DNA of 64,000 bases from NCBI GenBank assembly GCA_963710135.1, contig CAVPYY010000003.1, positions 682,001 to 746,000 of the forward strand, in the 5' to 3' direction. The DNA is from SG8-30 sp963710135 (GTDB lineage: Bacteria; Pseudomonadota; Gammaproteobacteria; Steroidobacterales; Steroidobacteraceae). Below, in pieces: positions 46,147 through 55,747 of this stretch (the stretch's first letter is position 1; every line of letters starts with the position of its first letter). Both the position numbers and the translations under genes were made by a program. The notes beneath the pieces are model-generated. The model had not been told where the DNA came from. It did no database searches and was given only the letters and a program-made list of their open reading frames with translations.

Positions 46147-46701
46147 ATGACGAGATTGCAGGTTCTTGCGCCGGTCGTGGCGGCCGTGGCGCTGGTGATG
46201 GCGGGCTGCAGTGGGGGATCGAGCAATGACTCGTTGCCGCTGCTGAAGGCCACGATCTCGATCAAGAACGTTTCCCTCGGCGGCGTGTGCGACACCATCC
46301 CGGTGCGGATCGTGCCCAAGGAACTGCGCGGCGAGGCCAACAAGTATGCGAACAACCGCATGATGGTGACCGAAGTCGCCATGACCGGCCCGACCGACGA
46401 GAACGGCGCGCCGACGTGCAATGGTTCGGCCGAGACCCTGCCGCTCGCGCCCGGCGACTGGGAGTTCAGCGCGCCGCTGGCGTCGGACACCTATCGCTGC
46501 ATCCGTGACATCCAGGCCGACGGCGATCTCAACATCCAGTTCGTCGATGGCGTCGATGGTTGCGGCGGCCCCGAGGCGGCGACCGAGCCATCGGAAGACA
46601 CCACGGGCTTGCCGGGTCCGGACGACATGGCGCCGGACGAGATGGCCCTGCCCCCCGAGGGCGAGGCGCCCGGCGAGGCGCCGCCTCAGCCGGCCGGCTG
46701 A
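46147..46701 (+). CDS. Hypothetical lipoprotein
   Basis: 184 residues with a lipoprotein signal ending VMAGC. The mature part has two likely disulfide cysteines pairs (VCDTIP, PTCNGS, YRCIRD, DGCGG) and an acidic, proline-rich tail (PPEGEAPGEAPPQPAG). Not recognised. It is transcribed alone: the 274-bp gap upstream contains an AT-rich stretch (45935-45957) that may hold the promoter, and a strong terminator follows. Confidence 0.7.
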   Translation: MTRLQVLAPVVAAVALVMAGCSGGSSNDSLPLLKATISIKNVSLGGVCDTIPVRIVPKELRGEANKYANNRMMVTEVAMTGPTDENGAPTCNGSAETLPLAPGDWEFSAPLASDTYRCIRDIQADGDLNIQFVDGVDGCGGPEAATEPSEDTTGLPGPDDMAPDEMALPPEGEAPGEAPPQPAG

Positions 46702-46721
46702 ACGCCGCCCGCAGCCGATCG

Positions 46722-46757
46722 AGGGGCCGGCACGGCATAACCGTGCCGGCCCCTTTT
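46722..46757 (+). terminator. Strong rho-independent terminator
   Basis: 14-bp stem AGGGGCCGGCACGG and CCGTGCCGGCCCCT with loop CATAA, running into TTTT. It ends the lipoprotein transcript only five bases before the apparent ATG of the next gene. Confidence 0.9.
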
Positions 46758-46762
46758 CAATC

Positions 46763-47605
46763 ATGTCCACCGCGCTGCCGCCCTGGCTGCCACCGCTGGT
46801 TGCGGGTGCGGCGCGCGTTTCACCGGCCCTCGCCGCGCGGCTCGCAGCCGAACTGCTGACGCGCCCGCGCGGCCGCAATCCCGCGCAGCCCTGGGAACTG
46901 GCCGCCGAAGTGGCGCCGACCGGCACGGTCGTCATGCAGGGCGGGCTCGTCTGCAGCGTCTGGGGCGAGGCCGGACCGGCCGTGTTGGCCATGCACGGTT
47001 GGCGCGGCCGGCCCGGACAGTTCGGGCCGTTGGCCCGGCGGCTGGTCGCGCGCGGGCTGCGCCTGATCGCTGTCGATGCGCCGGGTCACGGTCGCTCGCC
47101 AGGGTCGCGCGCCACGCCACACTTGCTGGCCGACGCGCTGCTCGCCGCCGCGACGCTGGGTCCGGTCTGTGGCCTGGTCGGGCACTCGCTCGGTGGCGCC
47201 GCCGCGGGCATTGCGCTCGAGCGGGGTCTGCCGCATGCCCGGCTGGCGCTGATTGCCAGCCCGACTCGCGTCAGCCGCATGATCGACGGCTATGCCGACG
47301 AGCTGCGCCTGGCCGGCGAGGCCCGCCGGCTGTTCGATACCTGGTTCGTGGAGCACGCCGGCCGGCCACCGGCGGAGCTCGACCTGGTCGCCGTGCTGGC
47401 GCGTCTGCAAGGCGCCGTGCTGGTCATCCATGACGAGGCGGACGACACCATTCCGGTCGAGGAAGCGCGACTCCTGCTGCGCCACTGCGCACGGGCGCAG
47501 TCCTTGTTCACGCGCGGGCTGGGTCATCGGGACCTGCTGGTCGCGCCGCCGGTGATCGATGCGCTGGCGGACTTCCTCGCCGGTGAGCGCGGGACCGGCG
47601 GATGA
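46763..47605 (+). CDS. Alpha/beta hydrolase
   Basis: About 280 residues of alpha/beta hydrolase fold. The oxyanion region is LAMHGWRGRPGQF, the nucleophile elbow GHSLGG holds S142, the acid is in VIHDEADDTIP and the histidine in GLGHRDLL. Substrate unknown. The ATG at 46763 lies directly after a strong terminator and lacks a ribosome binding site, so transcription must start inside what looks like coding sequence, or the true start is further downstream. Confidence 0.8.
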   Translation: MSTALPPWLPPLVAGAARVSPALAARLAAELLTRPRGRNPAQPWELAAEVAPTGTVVMQGGLVCSVWGEAGPAVLAMHGWRGRPGQFGPLARRLVARGLRLIAVDAPGHGRSPGSRATPHLLADALLAAATLGPVCGLVGHSLGGAAAGIALERGLPHARLALIASPTRVSRMIDGYADELRLAGEARRLFDTWFVEHAGRPPAELDLVAVLARLQGAVLVIHDEADDTIPVEEARLLLRHCARAQSLFTRGLGHRDLLVAPPVIDALADFLAGERGTGG

Positions 47606-47699
47606 TTCCCGCTCCGCGCCGTGACCCGGCCTGCGGGCCGCGCTGATGCGCGGCGAATCGCGCTTTGGCACCATCACCCCAACGGGAGCGAGGTTGACC

Positions 47700-48284
47700 A
47701 TGACTCGACGCAAGACGATTGCAGGGCTGCTGGCGCTCGCCGTCGGCGCGCTGGCGCCCGGTGCGCACGCCGACGAGCCAGCCGCATGGGTCGCGGACAG
47801 CCGCGCCGCAGCGGCCGCTCTGGGCGGGCAACTCATGCAGGAGCTCGGCGCGGCGCTGGCCGTGTCACCGCTCGAGGCGATACAGGTCTGCAAGCTGCGC
47901 GCCCCGGAGATCTCGGCTGGACAAGGCGCGAGCCTGGGCGCGACGGTCGGCCGCACCGCGCTTCGTGTGCGCAATCCGGCCAACGCGCCGAGCGAGTGGC
48001 AGCGGCAGGTGCTCGAGTCGTTCGCCACGCGCATGGCGGCGGGTGAGGATCCCGCCCGCATCGAGTACGCCGCGCTGGTCGAGCACGACGGCAGTTCCGA
48101 GCGTCGCTGGATGAAGCCGATCGTGACGGCCGAGCTTTGCGTCACCTGTCACGGCGCCAGCATTGCCGCGCCCCTCGCGGCGGAGATCGACGCGGCCTAT
48201 CCAGAGGACCAGGCAACGGGATTCGAGGTCGGCGAACTGCGTGGCGCGTTCTACGTGGTCTGGCGCGAGCCCCTGAGGCAGTGA
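47700..48284 (+). CDS. DUF3365 (Tll0287-like) periplasmic monoheme protein
   Basis: 194 residues from ATG 47700, preceded by GGGAGCGAGG, with a signal peptide ending in GAHA. It has the DUF3365 pattern: VCKLRAPEIS, RNPANAPSEW and near the C-terminus a single heme motif ELCVTCHG, followed by YPEDQATGFEVGELRGAFYV. Structural relatives such as Tll0287 bind heme c and are thought to be redox sensors. It is an isolated gene, not joined to the cytochrome locus. Confidence 0.8.
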   Translation: MTRRKTIAGLLALAVGALAPGAHADEPAAWVADSRAAAAALGGQLMQELGAALAVSPLEAIQVCKLRAPEISAGQGASLGATVGRTALRVRNPANAPSEWQRQVLESFATRMAAGEDPARIEYAALVEHDGSSERRWMKPIVTAELCVTCHGASIAAPLAAEIDAAYPEDQATGFEVGELRGAFYVVWREPLRQ

Positions 48285-48357
48285 TCCGCCAGGCCTTGAC
48301 GACATCCACGGCGGCGCGGCCTGCGAAGCGTCCTGGACACACACTGCCGGACCACCC

Positions 48358-49356
48358 ATGAGCCGCCTCTCCGCCAAGCGCATCCTGCCCGTGATCGTGT
48401 CGCTCGCCATCGTCGCGGCGGCAGCGACGGTGCTGGTGCGCACGGTCGGTCGCATCGACATGGCGGAGGTGGTGAACAGCTTCCGCTCCATCGACGTGGC
48501 GAGTCTCATTGCCGCGGCCACGTTCGCGGCCGGCGCGCTGCTGTCACTGGCTGTCTATGAAGTCGCGATGCTGCGCTACATCGAGTCGGGCATGCGTGAC
48601 AGGCGCCCGTTCCTGACGGCGTTGATCGCCTATCCCGTCGGCGCTGCGGTCGGTTTCGGCGCGCTGTCGGGCGGCGCCGTGCGCTATCGCTTCTACTCCG
48701 CCGCGGGACTGTCGGCCTTCGATCTCGGCAAGGTGGTCGTGCTGTCGACCATGCCGTATGCCGCAGGCCTCGGGTTCCTGTGCGGCGTATCGCTGGTGAC
48801 GAATCCGGCCGAGGCGGGCCGCATGATGACGCTGTCGACCGGCACGGCGCTGGCAATCGGCGCGGGCCTGCTGGCGGCGCATGCGGCCTACGTGGTGGCC
48901 GTGCTCAGGGTGCGCGGACCGCTGCGCCTGAAACGGTTCGACCTCGAGTTGCCGAGCCCGCGAATGACCGCGATCCAGTACGCGCTGGGGCTGACGGAAG
49001 TGTTGTGCGCGGTGACCGTCCTCTGGGTGCTGCTGCCGGCCGAAGCACAGATCGCCTTCCTGCCATTCGTGGCGGTTTACGTGCTGGCTATTCTCGCCGG
49101 CCTGCTGTCCAGCGTGCCCGCCGGCCTCGGCGTGTTCGAAGCCGTGCTGCTCTTGATGCTGCGCGACGTTCCGCAAGAGGCGCTGCTCGGGGCCGTGCTC
49201 GCCTACCGGCTGATCTACCAGGTCGTGCCGTTCGTCGCCGGCTTGTGTCTGTTCGTCGGCTGGGAGGCCTGGTCGCGCCGGCACCTGCTGCCGGGCGCGG
49301 TTCAGCCGGTGCCGGGCAAGGTCAGCGGCACGACCGAGATCGACAGCCGCCCGTAG
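48358..49356 (+). CDS. UPF0104 family membrane protein (LPG-synthase TM region)
   Basis: 332 residues with about eight helices; similar to the flippase/synthase membrane half of MprF and to YbhN. Family blocks: YPVGAAVGFGALSGGAVRYRF shortened here to the GFGALSGGAVRYR core, and GLLSSVPAGLGVFEAVLL near the C-terminus. No catalytic lysyl-transferase domain is attached, so it is not a full MprF. Its last 55 bases overlap the convergent MalM-like gene. Confidence 0.8.
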   Translation: MSRLSAKRILPVIVSLAIVAAAATVLVRTVGRIDMAEVVNSFRSIDVASLIAAATFAAGALLSLAVYEVAMLRYIESGMRDRRPFLTALIAYPVGAAVGFGALSGGAVRYRFYSAAGLSAFDLGKVVVLSTMPYAAGLGFLCGVSLVTNPAEAGRMMTLSTGTALAIGAGLLAAHAAYVVAVLRVRGPLRLKRFDLELPSPRMTAIQYALGLTEVLCAVTVLWVLLPAEAQIAFLPFVAVYVLAILAGLLSSVPAGLGVFEAVLLLMLRDVPQEALLGAVLAYRLIYQVVPFVAGLCLFVGWEAWSRRHLLPGAVQPVPGKVSGTTEIDSRP

Positions 49357-49976
49357 GGCGAGGGCCCGACGAGGCCGGGGCCGCGCCGGTTGAGCCAGTC
49401 AAGGGTAGGTCCGGTCAGCACGTCGCCTTCACGCCGCTCGTCGGGCGGCGAGCCGATCAGGACCGCTGGCGTGAACACGACCAGGTATCGCTCTGGCGCG
49501 GCCGCGGGATCGAAGGGCGCGCTGACGGCGAAGCCGGTCTCTGCACCGGGTGTGGCCAGCGATTGTTCCAGGCGGACATTGTCGAGGCTCGACACGCGGG
49601 TCACGATGAACGTGTCGTCCATGACCGCCATCACCGGGTAGAACGTCGATGCGCCGGGCCCGTCCGGTCCGTCCAGCAGGCTCTTCACGCGAATGCGATA
49701 CGCCCCGCCGATGTCCGGCAGCCTGAAGGCTGCGAAATGCGACAAGCCGCTCTGGAACTCGAACGCCGGGCTCCCGGTGCCGATGACCACATCGATCGAG
49801 CCGGCTGTGGGGAGCTGCTGGAAAGTCATCTCCGCCGGGTCCGCGCAGCAGTTGCGCGCGGTTGCGTAGGCGGCGAGCCGCGCCTCGTCCGACGGCGGAT
49901 AGGCTCGTTGCCCGGCGGCGGCGCAGCCGGTCAGGGCCAGAACCAGTGCCAGGATGCAGTGGGGGAAGTTGCGCAT
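49302..49976 (-). CDS. MalM-like periplasmic lipoprotein
   Basis: 224 residues from ATG 49976, with a lipoprotein signal ending LTGC. The mature part has the MalM family layout: a cysteine pair NCCADPAEMTF, GSPAFEFQSGLSHFAAFRLP and then FYPVMAVMDDTFIVTR. MalM sits in the maltose operon of enterics but its role is unknown; there is no maltose system here. Convergent with, and overlapping, the UPF0104 gene. Confidence 0.75.
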   Translation of the reverse strand: MRNFPHCILALVLALTGCAAAGQRAYPPSDEARLAAYATARNCCADPAEMTFQQLPTAGSIDVVIGTGSPAFEFQSGLSHFAAFRLPDIGGAYRIRVKSLLDGPDGPGASTFYPVMAVMDDTFIVTRVSSLDNVRLEQSLATPGAETGFAVSAPFDPAAAPERYLVVFTPAVLIGSPPDERREGDVLTGPTLDWLNRRGPGLVGPSPYGRLSISVVPLTLPGTG

Positions 49977-50116
49977 CGTCGCGGTTGCTCGACGGAAAGA
50001 CTGCGCGAGGCTATCACGGCGGCGCCCGCCCGCGCCGCCGCACGCGAGTTGCCACTGCGGCGGCCGGCGCGCCGGCATAGAATTGGGGATCGCGTTTCAA
50101 CTCGGGCGTCTAGCCG

Positions 50117-51085
50117 ATGAAATCCAGGTCAGTTGCCGTGGTCGGCGCCGGTCTCGCGGGCCTTGCCTGCGCCCATCGGCTGCAGGAGGCGGGGCATCGC
50201 GTCAGGATCCTGGACAAGGGGCGCGCCCCCGGGGGCCGGCTGGCGACCCGGCGCCAGGAACAGGCCGCCTTCGATCATGGCGCGCAGTACTTCACGACCA
50301 GCGATTCATCGTTTGCGGAACTCGTGGCGCGGGCCGCCAGCGAGGGCCAGGTCGCCCGCTGGACGCCGCGATGGAGTAGTCCGGTGACGGAAACGCGCGA
50401 CCTGTGGGTAGGCGTGCCGGGCGTCGCGTCGCTGCCACGATGGCTGGCGCAGGGGCTGGAGGTGTCGCTCGGCTGTCGCATCACCCGTCTTGCCCGGGCG
50501 GACTCGGGGTGGCTGCTCACCGACGATTCCGGACGCGAGTATCCGCAGTGGGACTTCGTGGTGCTGGCGGTGCCGGCGCCGCAGGCGGCGGTGCTGGCCC
50601 GCGCGCACAGCGAGCTGGCGCAGCGCGTCGCGGCCATACGCATGCTGCCCTGCTGGGCCGTGCTGGCGGCCTTCGACAGCCCGGTGGCCGCGCCTTTCGA
50701 CGCGAGTTTCAGCGACGATCCGATGCTGCCCTGGGTTGCGCGCAATTCCTCGAAGCCGCGGCGCAGCGGTCTGGACGCCTGGGTGCTGCACGCGGGCCCT
50801 GCCTGGTCGACGGCGCGGCTCGAGGCGCTGCCGGGCGAGGTGGAGAAGGCGCTGCTGGAGCGGCTGCCGGAGCGGCTCGGCACCAAGCTTCCGCCCGTGG
50901 CGCTGCTGCAGGCGCATCGCTGGCGTTTCGCCCGCGTCGACGGAGCGCTGGGTGAACCGTTCCTGGTCGACGAGCCCAACACCATGGCTTTCTGCGGAGA
51001 CTGGTGCATCGACGCGCGGGTCGAGGCGGCTTTCCTCTCCGGCGATGCGCTGGGCCGCAACCTGGTGGAGCGGTTCGCTTCGTGA
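50117..51085 (+). CDS. FAD-dependent oxidoreductase (renalase-like)
   Basis: 322 residues. The Rossmann FAD motif AVVGAGLAGLACAHRLQEAG is at the N-terminus, followed by GRAPGGRLATRR and FDHGAQYFT, typical of bacterial renalase-like amine oxidoreductases. The C-terminal FAD contact is FCGDWCIDARVEAAFLSG. Substrate unknown. A TAGAAT (50089) forms a possible -10. The stop overlaps the start of the next gene as GTGA. Confidence 0.85.
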   Translation: MKSRSVAVVGAGLAGLACAHRLQEAGHRVRILDKGRAPGGRLATRRQEQAAFDHGAQYFTTSDSSFAELVARAASEGQVARWTPRWSSPVTETRDLWVGVPGVASLPRWLAQGLEVSLGCRITRLARADSGWLLTDDSGREYPQWDFVVLAVPAPQAAVLARAHSELAQRVAAIRMLPCWAVLAAFDSPVAAPFDASFSDDPMLPWVARNSSKPRRSGLDAWVLHAGPAWSTARLEALPGEVEKALLERLPERLGTKLPPVALLQAHRWRFARVDGALGEPFLVDEPNTMAFCGDWCIDARVEAAFLSGDALGRNLVERFAS

Positions 51086-51630
51086 CGACCCTCGACGACC
51101 TGCTGCGCCTGGTGGCGGAGCTGCCGGTGCGCCGGCCCGCCGCCGGTCAGCCGGCGCGCCTCGACCCCCTGTTCCGGGAACTTGCCAGGCCCAGCCCCGG
51201 CCGCCCGGCTCACGAGCTGGAGGAGCTGATCTGGGGCCTGTGGGCAAGCCATCCGGACGCCGCCGCGGAGGAGCGGCTGGACCTCGCCAATCGCGCGCTG
51301 GCCAGCGGCAAGTACCGGCAGGCCCGGCAGTTGCTCGATCCCCTCGTCAGCGAGTATCCGCAGTGGGCGGAGGCCTGGAACAAGCGCGCCACCCTCGCCT
51401 ATCTGGAACAGCGCGAGGCCGACAGCTTCGTCGACATCGCGCGCACGCTCGAACTCGAGCCGCGGCATTTCGGGGCGTTGTGCGGGCTCGGCCAGATCTG
51501 TCTGCGCCGCGAGGCGCACGGCGCGGCGCTGGTGGCGTTCGAAGCTGCCCTCGCCATCAATCCCCACCTGCCGGGTATCCGGGCGCTGACCGACGAGTTG
51601 CGCAGTCCCGCAGAGCACGCACTGCACTGA
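51082..51630 (+). CDS. TPR-repeat protein
   Basis: 182 residues from GTG 51082, which overlaps the oxidoreductase stop. Two to three tetratricopeptide-like helix pairs: LDLANRALASGKYRQARQLL, WAEAWNKRATLAYLEQREAD and HFGALCGLGQICLRREAHGA. No signal peptide, so probably cytoplasmic. The overlap implies coupled translation with the oxidoreductase; partner unknown. Confidence 0.75.
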   Translation: MTTLDDLLRLVAELPVRRPAAGQPARLDPLFRELARPSPGRPAHELEELIWGLWASHPDAAAEERLDLANRALASGKYRQARQLLDPLVSEYPQWAEAWNKRATLAYLEQREADSFVDIARTLELEPRHFGALCGLGQICLRREAHGAALVAFEAALAINPHLPGIRALTDELRSPAEHALH

Positions 51631-51675
51631 TCGTCCAGCTGCGCGGCCCCTCCCGCGCCTACCGCGGAGTAACGA

Positions 51676-53754
51676 GTGCCCGGCAAGACATCCCTCGAGG
51701 CCTGCGTGCCACCGGTGGCCGCGGTCGGCAACCACGAAGTGGCTTCACCCCACGGCGCACGCGTCGACGAGTACTTCTGGCTGCGGGACGACAGCCGTTC
51801 CGAGGCGGCAGTGCTGCAGTACCTGCACACCGAGAACGCGTACAAGGACGCCATGACCGCGCACACCGGCGCGCTGCGCGAACGCGTCTACGGGGAGATC
51901 GTCGCGCGCATCAAGCAGGACGACGCGTCGGTGCCCTATCGCAAGCGCGGCTACTGGTACTACACGCGTTACGAGACCGGCCGGGAGTACCCGATCCATG
52001 CGCGCCGGGCGGGAACGATGGAGGCGGTCGAGGAGGTCCTGCTGGACGGCAATCTGCTGGCCGGCAAGTCGGAGTTCTTCCAGGTCGGCGGGATGGCGGT
52101 TAGCCGCGACAACGGCATGCTTGCCTACACCGAGGATCGGGTCGGCCGCCGCCAGTACACGCTGCGCTTCAAGGATCTCGCGAGCGGCGCGACCCTGCCC
52201 GATCGCATCGAGAACGTCGAAGACGACGTCGTCTGGGCGGCCAACGGGCGCACCGCGCTGTACGTCGAGAAGCATCCCGAGACGCTGCTCGGTTTCCGCG
52301 TGCGCAAGCATGTCCTGGGAACCGATCCCGCCGCGGACCCGGTGGTGTTCGAGCAGACCGACGACAGCCTGTTCACCAGCGTCGACGAGACCAAGGACGA
52401 AGACTACCTGCTGATCGCTTCGTCCGGTCATGACGCGACCGAGTATCGCTATGCGGCGGCCGCCGATCCTGATCTCGTCTTCCGCGTCTTCCTGCCCAAG
52501 CAGGACGGGCACGAGTACTACCCCGATCATCTCGACGGCCGGTGGATCGTGCGCAGCAACTGGCAGGCGCCCAATTTCCGGCTCATCGCGGTACCCGTCG
52601 GCCAGGAGGCGGACCGGGGCGCCTGGCGCGACCTGGTCGCCCATCGTGACGATGCCTCGATCGAGGGATTCAGCCTGTTCCGCGGCTTCATGGCGATCAA
52701 CGAGCGCTCCGCGGGCCTGCGCCGCATCCGCATCCGGCCCTGGACGGGCGGGCCCGAGACCTGGATCGACTCTCCCGAAGCGGCCTACACGACGTTTCTC
52801 GGCGTCAACCCCGAACTCGACACCCGGGTGGTGCGCTACGTGTACACGTCGCTGACGACGCCGATGTCCACGTACGATTACGACACCGCGACGGGCCGGC
52901 GGACGCTGCTGAAGCAGGAGCCGGTCCTCGGCGGTTTCACCGCTGCCGACTACGTGACCGAATACGTCTGGGTCGACACCCGTGACGGCGAACGCGTGCC
53001 GGTGTCGATCGTCCATCGCAAGGGCTTGCGGCACGACGGCAAGAGTCCGCTGTTGCTGTATGGCTACGGCTCCTACGGACTATCGATGGACCCCACTTTC
53101 TCGTCGGCGCGTCTTTCGCTGCTAGATCGTGGCTTCGTGTTCGCGATTGCGCACATCCGTGGCGGCGCGGAGCTGGGACGCCGCTGGTACGACCAGGGCA
53201 AGCTGCTGAACAAGCGCAACACCTTCGAGGACTTCATCGAAGTCACCCGGTTCCTGGCGGCCGCGGGCTATGCCGACCCGGCGCGCGTGTTCGCCATGGG
53301 CGGCAGTGCCGGCGGGCTGTTGATGGGGGCAGTGGTGAACATGGCGCCGGAACTGTATCGGGGCGTGGTCACGCAGGTGCCCTTCGTCGACATCGTCACC
53401 ACGATGCTGGACGAGAGCATTCCACTGACCACCAACGAGTACGTGGAATGGGGCGACCCGCGCGAGCGGCGTTTCTACGAGTACATGCTGTCGTACTCGC
53501 CCTACGACAACGTCGCCGCGCAGGCCTATCCGCCGATGCTGGTGACCACCGGCCTGTGGGACAGCCAGGTGCAGTACTGGGAGCCCGCCAAGTGGGTGGC
53601 GCGGTTGCGCGCCCGCCGTACCAACGAGGCTCCGCTCCTGCTGCGCACGACCATGGAGGCCGGCCACGGCGGCAAGTCGGGGCGCTTCGAGCGATTCAGG
53701 GAGATCGCCGAGGAGTACGCCTTCCTGCTGGATCAGGCGGGGATCGCCGAGTGA
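51676..53754 (+). CDS. ptrB: Oligopeptidase B (S9 family)
   Basis: Serine peptidase that cuts short peptides after basic residues. 692 residues: an N-terminal beta-propeller (beginning PHGARVDEYFWLRDDSRSE) and a C-terminal alpha/beta hydrolase domain. The catalytic triad reads as S544 in GGSAGG, D629 in GLWDSQVQYWEP and H664 in EAGHGGKSG. YGSYGLSMDPTFSSARLSLL and IRGGAELGRRWYDQGK are family blocks. No signal peptide, so cytoplasmic. Confidence 0.93.
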   Translation: MPGKTSLEACVPPVAAVGNHEVASPHGARVDEYFWLRDDSRSEAAVLQYLHTENAYKDAMTAHTGALRERVYGEIVARIKQDDASVPYRKRGYWYYTRYETGREYPIHARRAGTMEAVEEVLLDGNLLAGKSEFFQVGGMAVSRDNGMLAYTEDRVGRRQYTLRFKDLASGATLPDRIENVEDDVVWAANGRTALYVEKHPETLLGFRVRKHVLGTDPAADPVVFEQTDDSLFTSVDETKDEDYLLIASSGHDATEYRYAAAADPDLVFRVFLPKQDGHEYYPDHLDGRWIVRSNWQAPNFRLIAVPVGQEADRGAWRDLVAHRDDASIEGFSLFRGFMAINERSAGLRRIRIRPWTGGPETWIDSPEAAYTTFLGVNPELDTRVVRYVYTSLTTPMSTYDYDTATGRRTLLKQEPVLGGFTAADYVTEYVWVDTRDGERVPVSIVHRKGLRHDGKSPLLLYGYGSYGLSMDPTFSSARLSLLDRGFVFAIAHIRGGAELGRRWYDQGKLLNKRNTFEDFIEVTRFLAAAGYADPARVFAMGGSAGGLLMGAVVNMAPELYRGVVTQVPFVDIVTTMLDESIPLTTNEYVEWGDPRERRFYEYMLSYSPYDNVAAQAYPPMLVTTGLWDSQVQYWEPAKWVARLRARRTNEAPLLLRTTMEAGHGGKSGRFERFREIAEEYAFLLDQAGIAE

Positions 53755-53767
53755 CGAGCCCGCGCGG

Positions 53768-55747
53768 CTACTCGCTGAGTGCGAACCGCAGCCGTACCGC
53801 GAGGCGCTGATCTATCGGTTCACCCGCAACGATGCGCGGGCTGTAGCGCCACTGCGCGACGGCATCCAGCACCGACTCGTCGAAGATGCCGCTCGGTTCG
53901 GCGCGTACGATGCGCGCATCGCGGGTCGAGCCGTCGCGCGCCACGGTGAATTCGACGTCCACCCAGCCTTCGATATTGCGCTGCACCGCGCGCGCCGGGT
54001 ACTTCGCCGGCGTGTGGGCGATCTTGGTCAAGGCGCTTTCTGGCAGCACCTCCTGCTGTGCCTGCGCGCGAGCCTGGCGCGCGGCGAGCTCGGCGCGCGC
54101 CTCGCCGACCGCCGCCGGACTGGCGCCCGCAGTGGCCGCCGCGGCGAAGGCCCGCTCCGCTGCGGCGTAGCGGCCTTCGCCGACATGAGTCTTGCCGGCG
54201 TCCAGCACGCGGGCCGCAAACAGCGATTGCGTGGCGCTGAGTCCATCGTACTCGGCGTCGACTGCGCGCAGCAGGTCGAGGTAGTGGCTGGCGGAATCGG
54301 CCGGCGGATCGAGCAACTGGCCCTGGGCGATCCGCTGGTTCGCCAGGGCGAGCAGCCGGGCGCGGTCCTCGCCGCTGTCCGGGCGGCTGTCGGGCGGCTG
54401 TGCCGCGCGTAGCGACGCGATCGTCGCGGGGTCACCGCCGAGTGCCGCGGCCTGCTCGGTCCAGCGCCCGGCGGCCGCGAAATCGCCGCGCACCTGCGCC
54501 TGGCGCGCATTGGCCAGCAGCCTGGCCGCGAGCGTTGCGCTGCTGCGCTGCACGGCGGCGTCGTTCGGGTTCGCCTGGCGGGCCTCGGTGATGTAGGCGA
54601 GCGCGCTGTCGGCCCCGTTGACCAGCCGGTTCTGCTGCAGGCGCTGCTCGGCCAGCGCAACGAGCTCCGCGACGCGGGCGGCCGTTGCCGCGTCCCGGGC
54701 GGCCTCGAGCTCCGCTACCCGCGCCGTGACCTGGGTGCGGGTGGCGCGCTCGCGGGCGGCGGCCAGTTCATTGGACAGGTCCTGCAGCTGCGGATGAGCG
54801 GGTTCGGCGCCACGTGCGGCGTCGAGCGCGCTGGCCGCTTGCGGCAGGTCTCCGGCGTCCAGTGCCTGGCGCGCGGCTGCGATCAGCCCGTTGGCGGTCG
54901 CCGCGAGCCCCTCGCGGGCTTCGCGATTGTCCGGTTCGACCGCGAGCACCGCACGATAGAACTCGATGGCGCTCTCGCCAGCCGGCTCGATCAGCCGACC
55001 CTCCTGCAGGGCAGCCCCGGCGAGGCCCAGCAGCCGCTGTACGGCATCGTCGCGCCGTGGCGCCTGGGCACTGCTGACGGCGGCGGGAGGAGGCTCGATG
55101 GTGGCGATGGATGTCGTCACGCGCTCCCACGGCCTGGCAGACAGCAGCGCCGCGACCAGTGCTCCGGTCAGGCCGAGTGCCGCGAGCACCGCCACACCCT
55201 TGAAGATTTTGCCAAGCGCCGCGGGGTCGAGCGGTACGCGTGGCGGGCGCTCTCGCCGGGGCTCGGGCTGGGAGGGTTCGGTGGTGCCCGGCTGACCGGC
55301 GCGGCGGCGGATCGCTGCTTCGACGAAGTTGCGCACCCGCTCCGGGGAGACCGGCTTGTGCAGGAACCTGAAGATCGCGCCGCTTGAGATCTGCCCGCCG
55401 AGACTGGCCTCGTCGTCCCGGCGTCCGGTGACGATGATCGGCAGATCCGGCAGTTGGGTGTGCAGACGCTCGACCAGCGCTTCGGTCTGCTCGCGCGTGA
55501 TCGCAATGTCGATGAACAGGATTCCGGAGCTGCCGGCGACCACGAGTTCGGCGGCGTGCAGTTCGTCGTCGGCGCGCCAGATGCGCACTCGCTGTCCCAC
55601 CGACTCCTTCAGAACCAGCAGCATCGCCGGATCGTTGGCCAGCACCACGAGCGGATGACCCGCGGCGGCACCCTGTCCCGGCCGCTCGTGCGCTGACGCC
55701 GGCATCCCGGGCCGAGCGTCGTCTGCGGTCTGGGCATGGTTGGCCAA
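53768..55747 (-). CDS. Receiver - TM - TPR-like - TonB C-terminal fusion protein
   Basis: 659 residues in an unusual order. Residues 32-145 resemble a response-regulator receiver: D39, D80 at the end of ILFID, T107 in IIVTG and K131 in FLHKP keep the key positions. A membrane helix lies at about 182-204, then about 350 residues of TPR-like and alanine-rich helical repeats, then a TonB C-terminal domain (575-659, starting AKYPARAVQRNIEGWVDVEF). The topology would put the receiver in the cytoplasm and the TonB domain in the periplasm. Convergent with ptrB; the 404-bp gap upstream separates it from the next gene. Confidence 0.8.
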   Translation of the reverse strand: MANHAQTADDARPGMPASAHERPGQGAAAGHPLVVLANDPAMLLVLKESVGQRVRIWRADDELHAAELVVAGSSGILFIDIAITREQTEALVERLHTQLPDLPIIVTGRRDDEASLGGQISSGAIFRFLHKPVSPERVRNFVEAAIRRRAGQPGTTEPSQPEPRRERPPRVPLDPAALGKIFKGVAVLAALGLTGALVAALLSARPWERVTTSIATIEPPPAAVSSAQAPRRDDAVQRLLGLAGAALQEGRLIEPAGESAIEFYRAVLAVEPDNREAREGLAATANGLIAAARQALDAGDLPQAASALDAARGAEPAHPQLQDLSNELAAARERATRTQVTARVAELEAARDAATAARVAELVALAEQRLQQNRLVNGADSALAYITEARQANPNDAAVQRSSATLAARLLANARQAQVRGDFAAAGRWTEQAAALGGDPATIASLRAAQPPDSRPDSGEDRARLLALANQRIAQGQLLDPPADSASHYLDLLRAVDAEYDGLSATQSLFAARVLDAGKTHVGEGRYAAAERAFAAAATAGASPAAVGEARAELAARQARAQAQQEVLPESALTKIAHTPAKYPARAVQRNIEGWVDVEFTVARDGSTRDARIVRAEPSGIFDESVLDAVAQWRYSPRIVAGEPIDQRLAVRLRFALSE

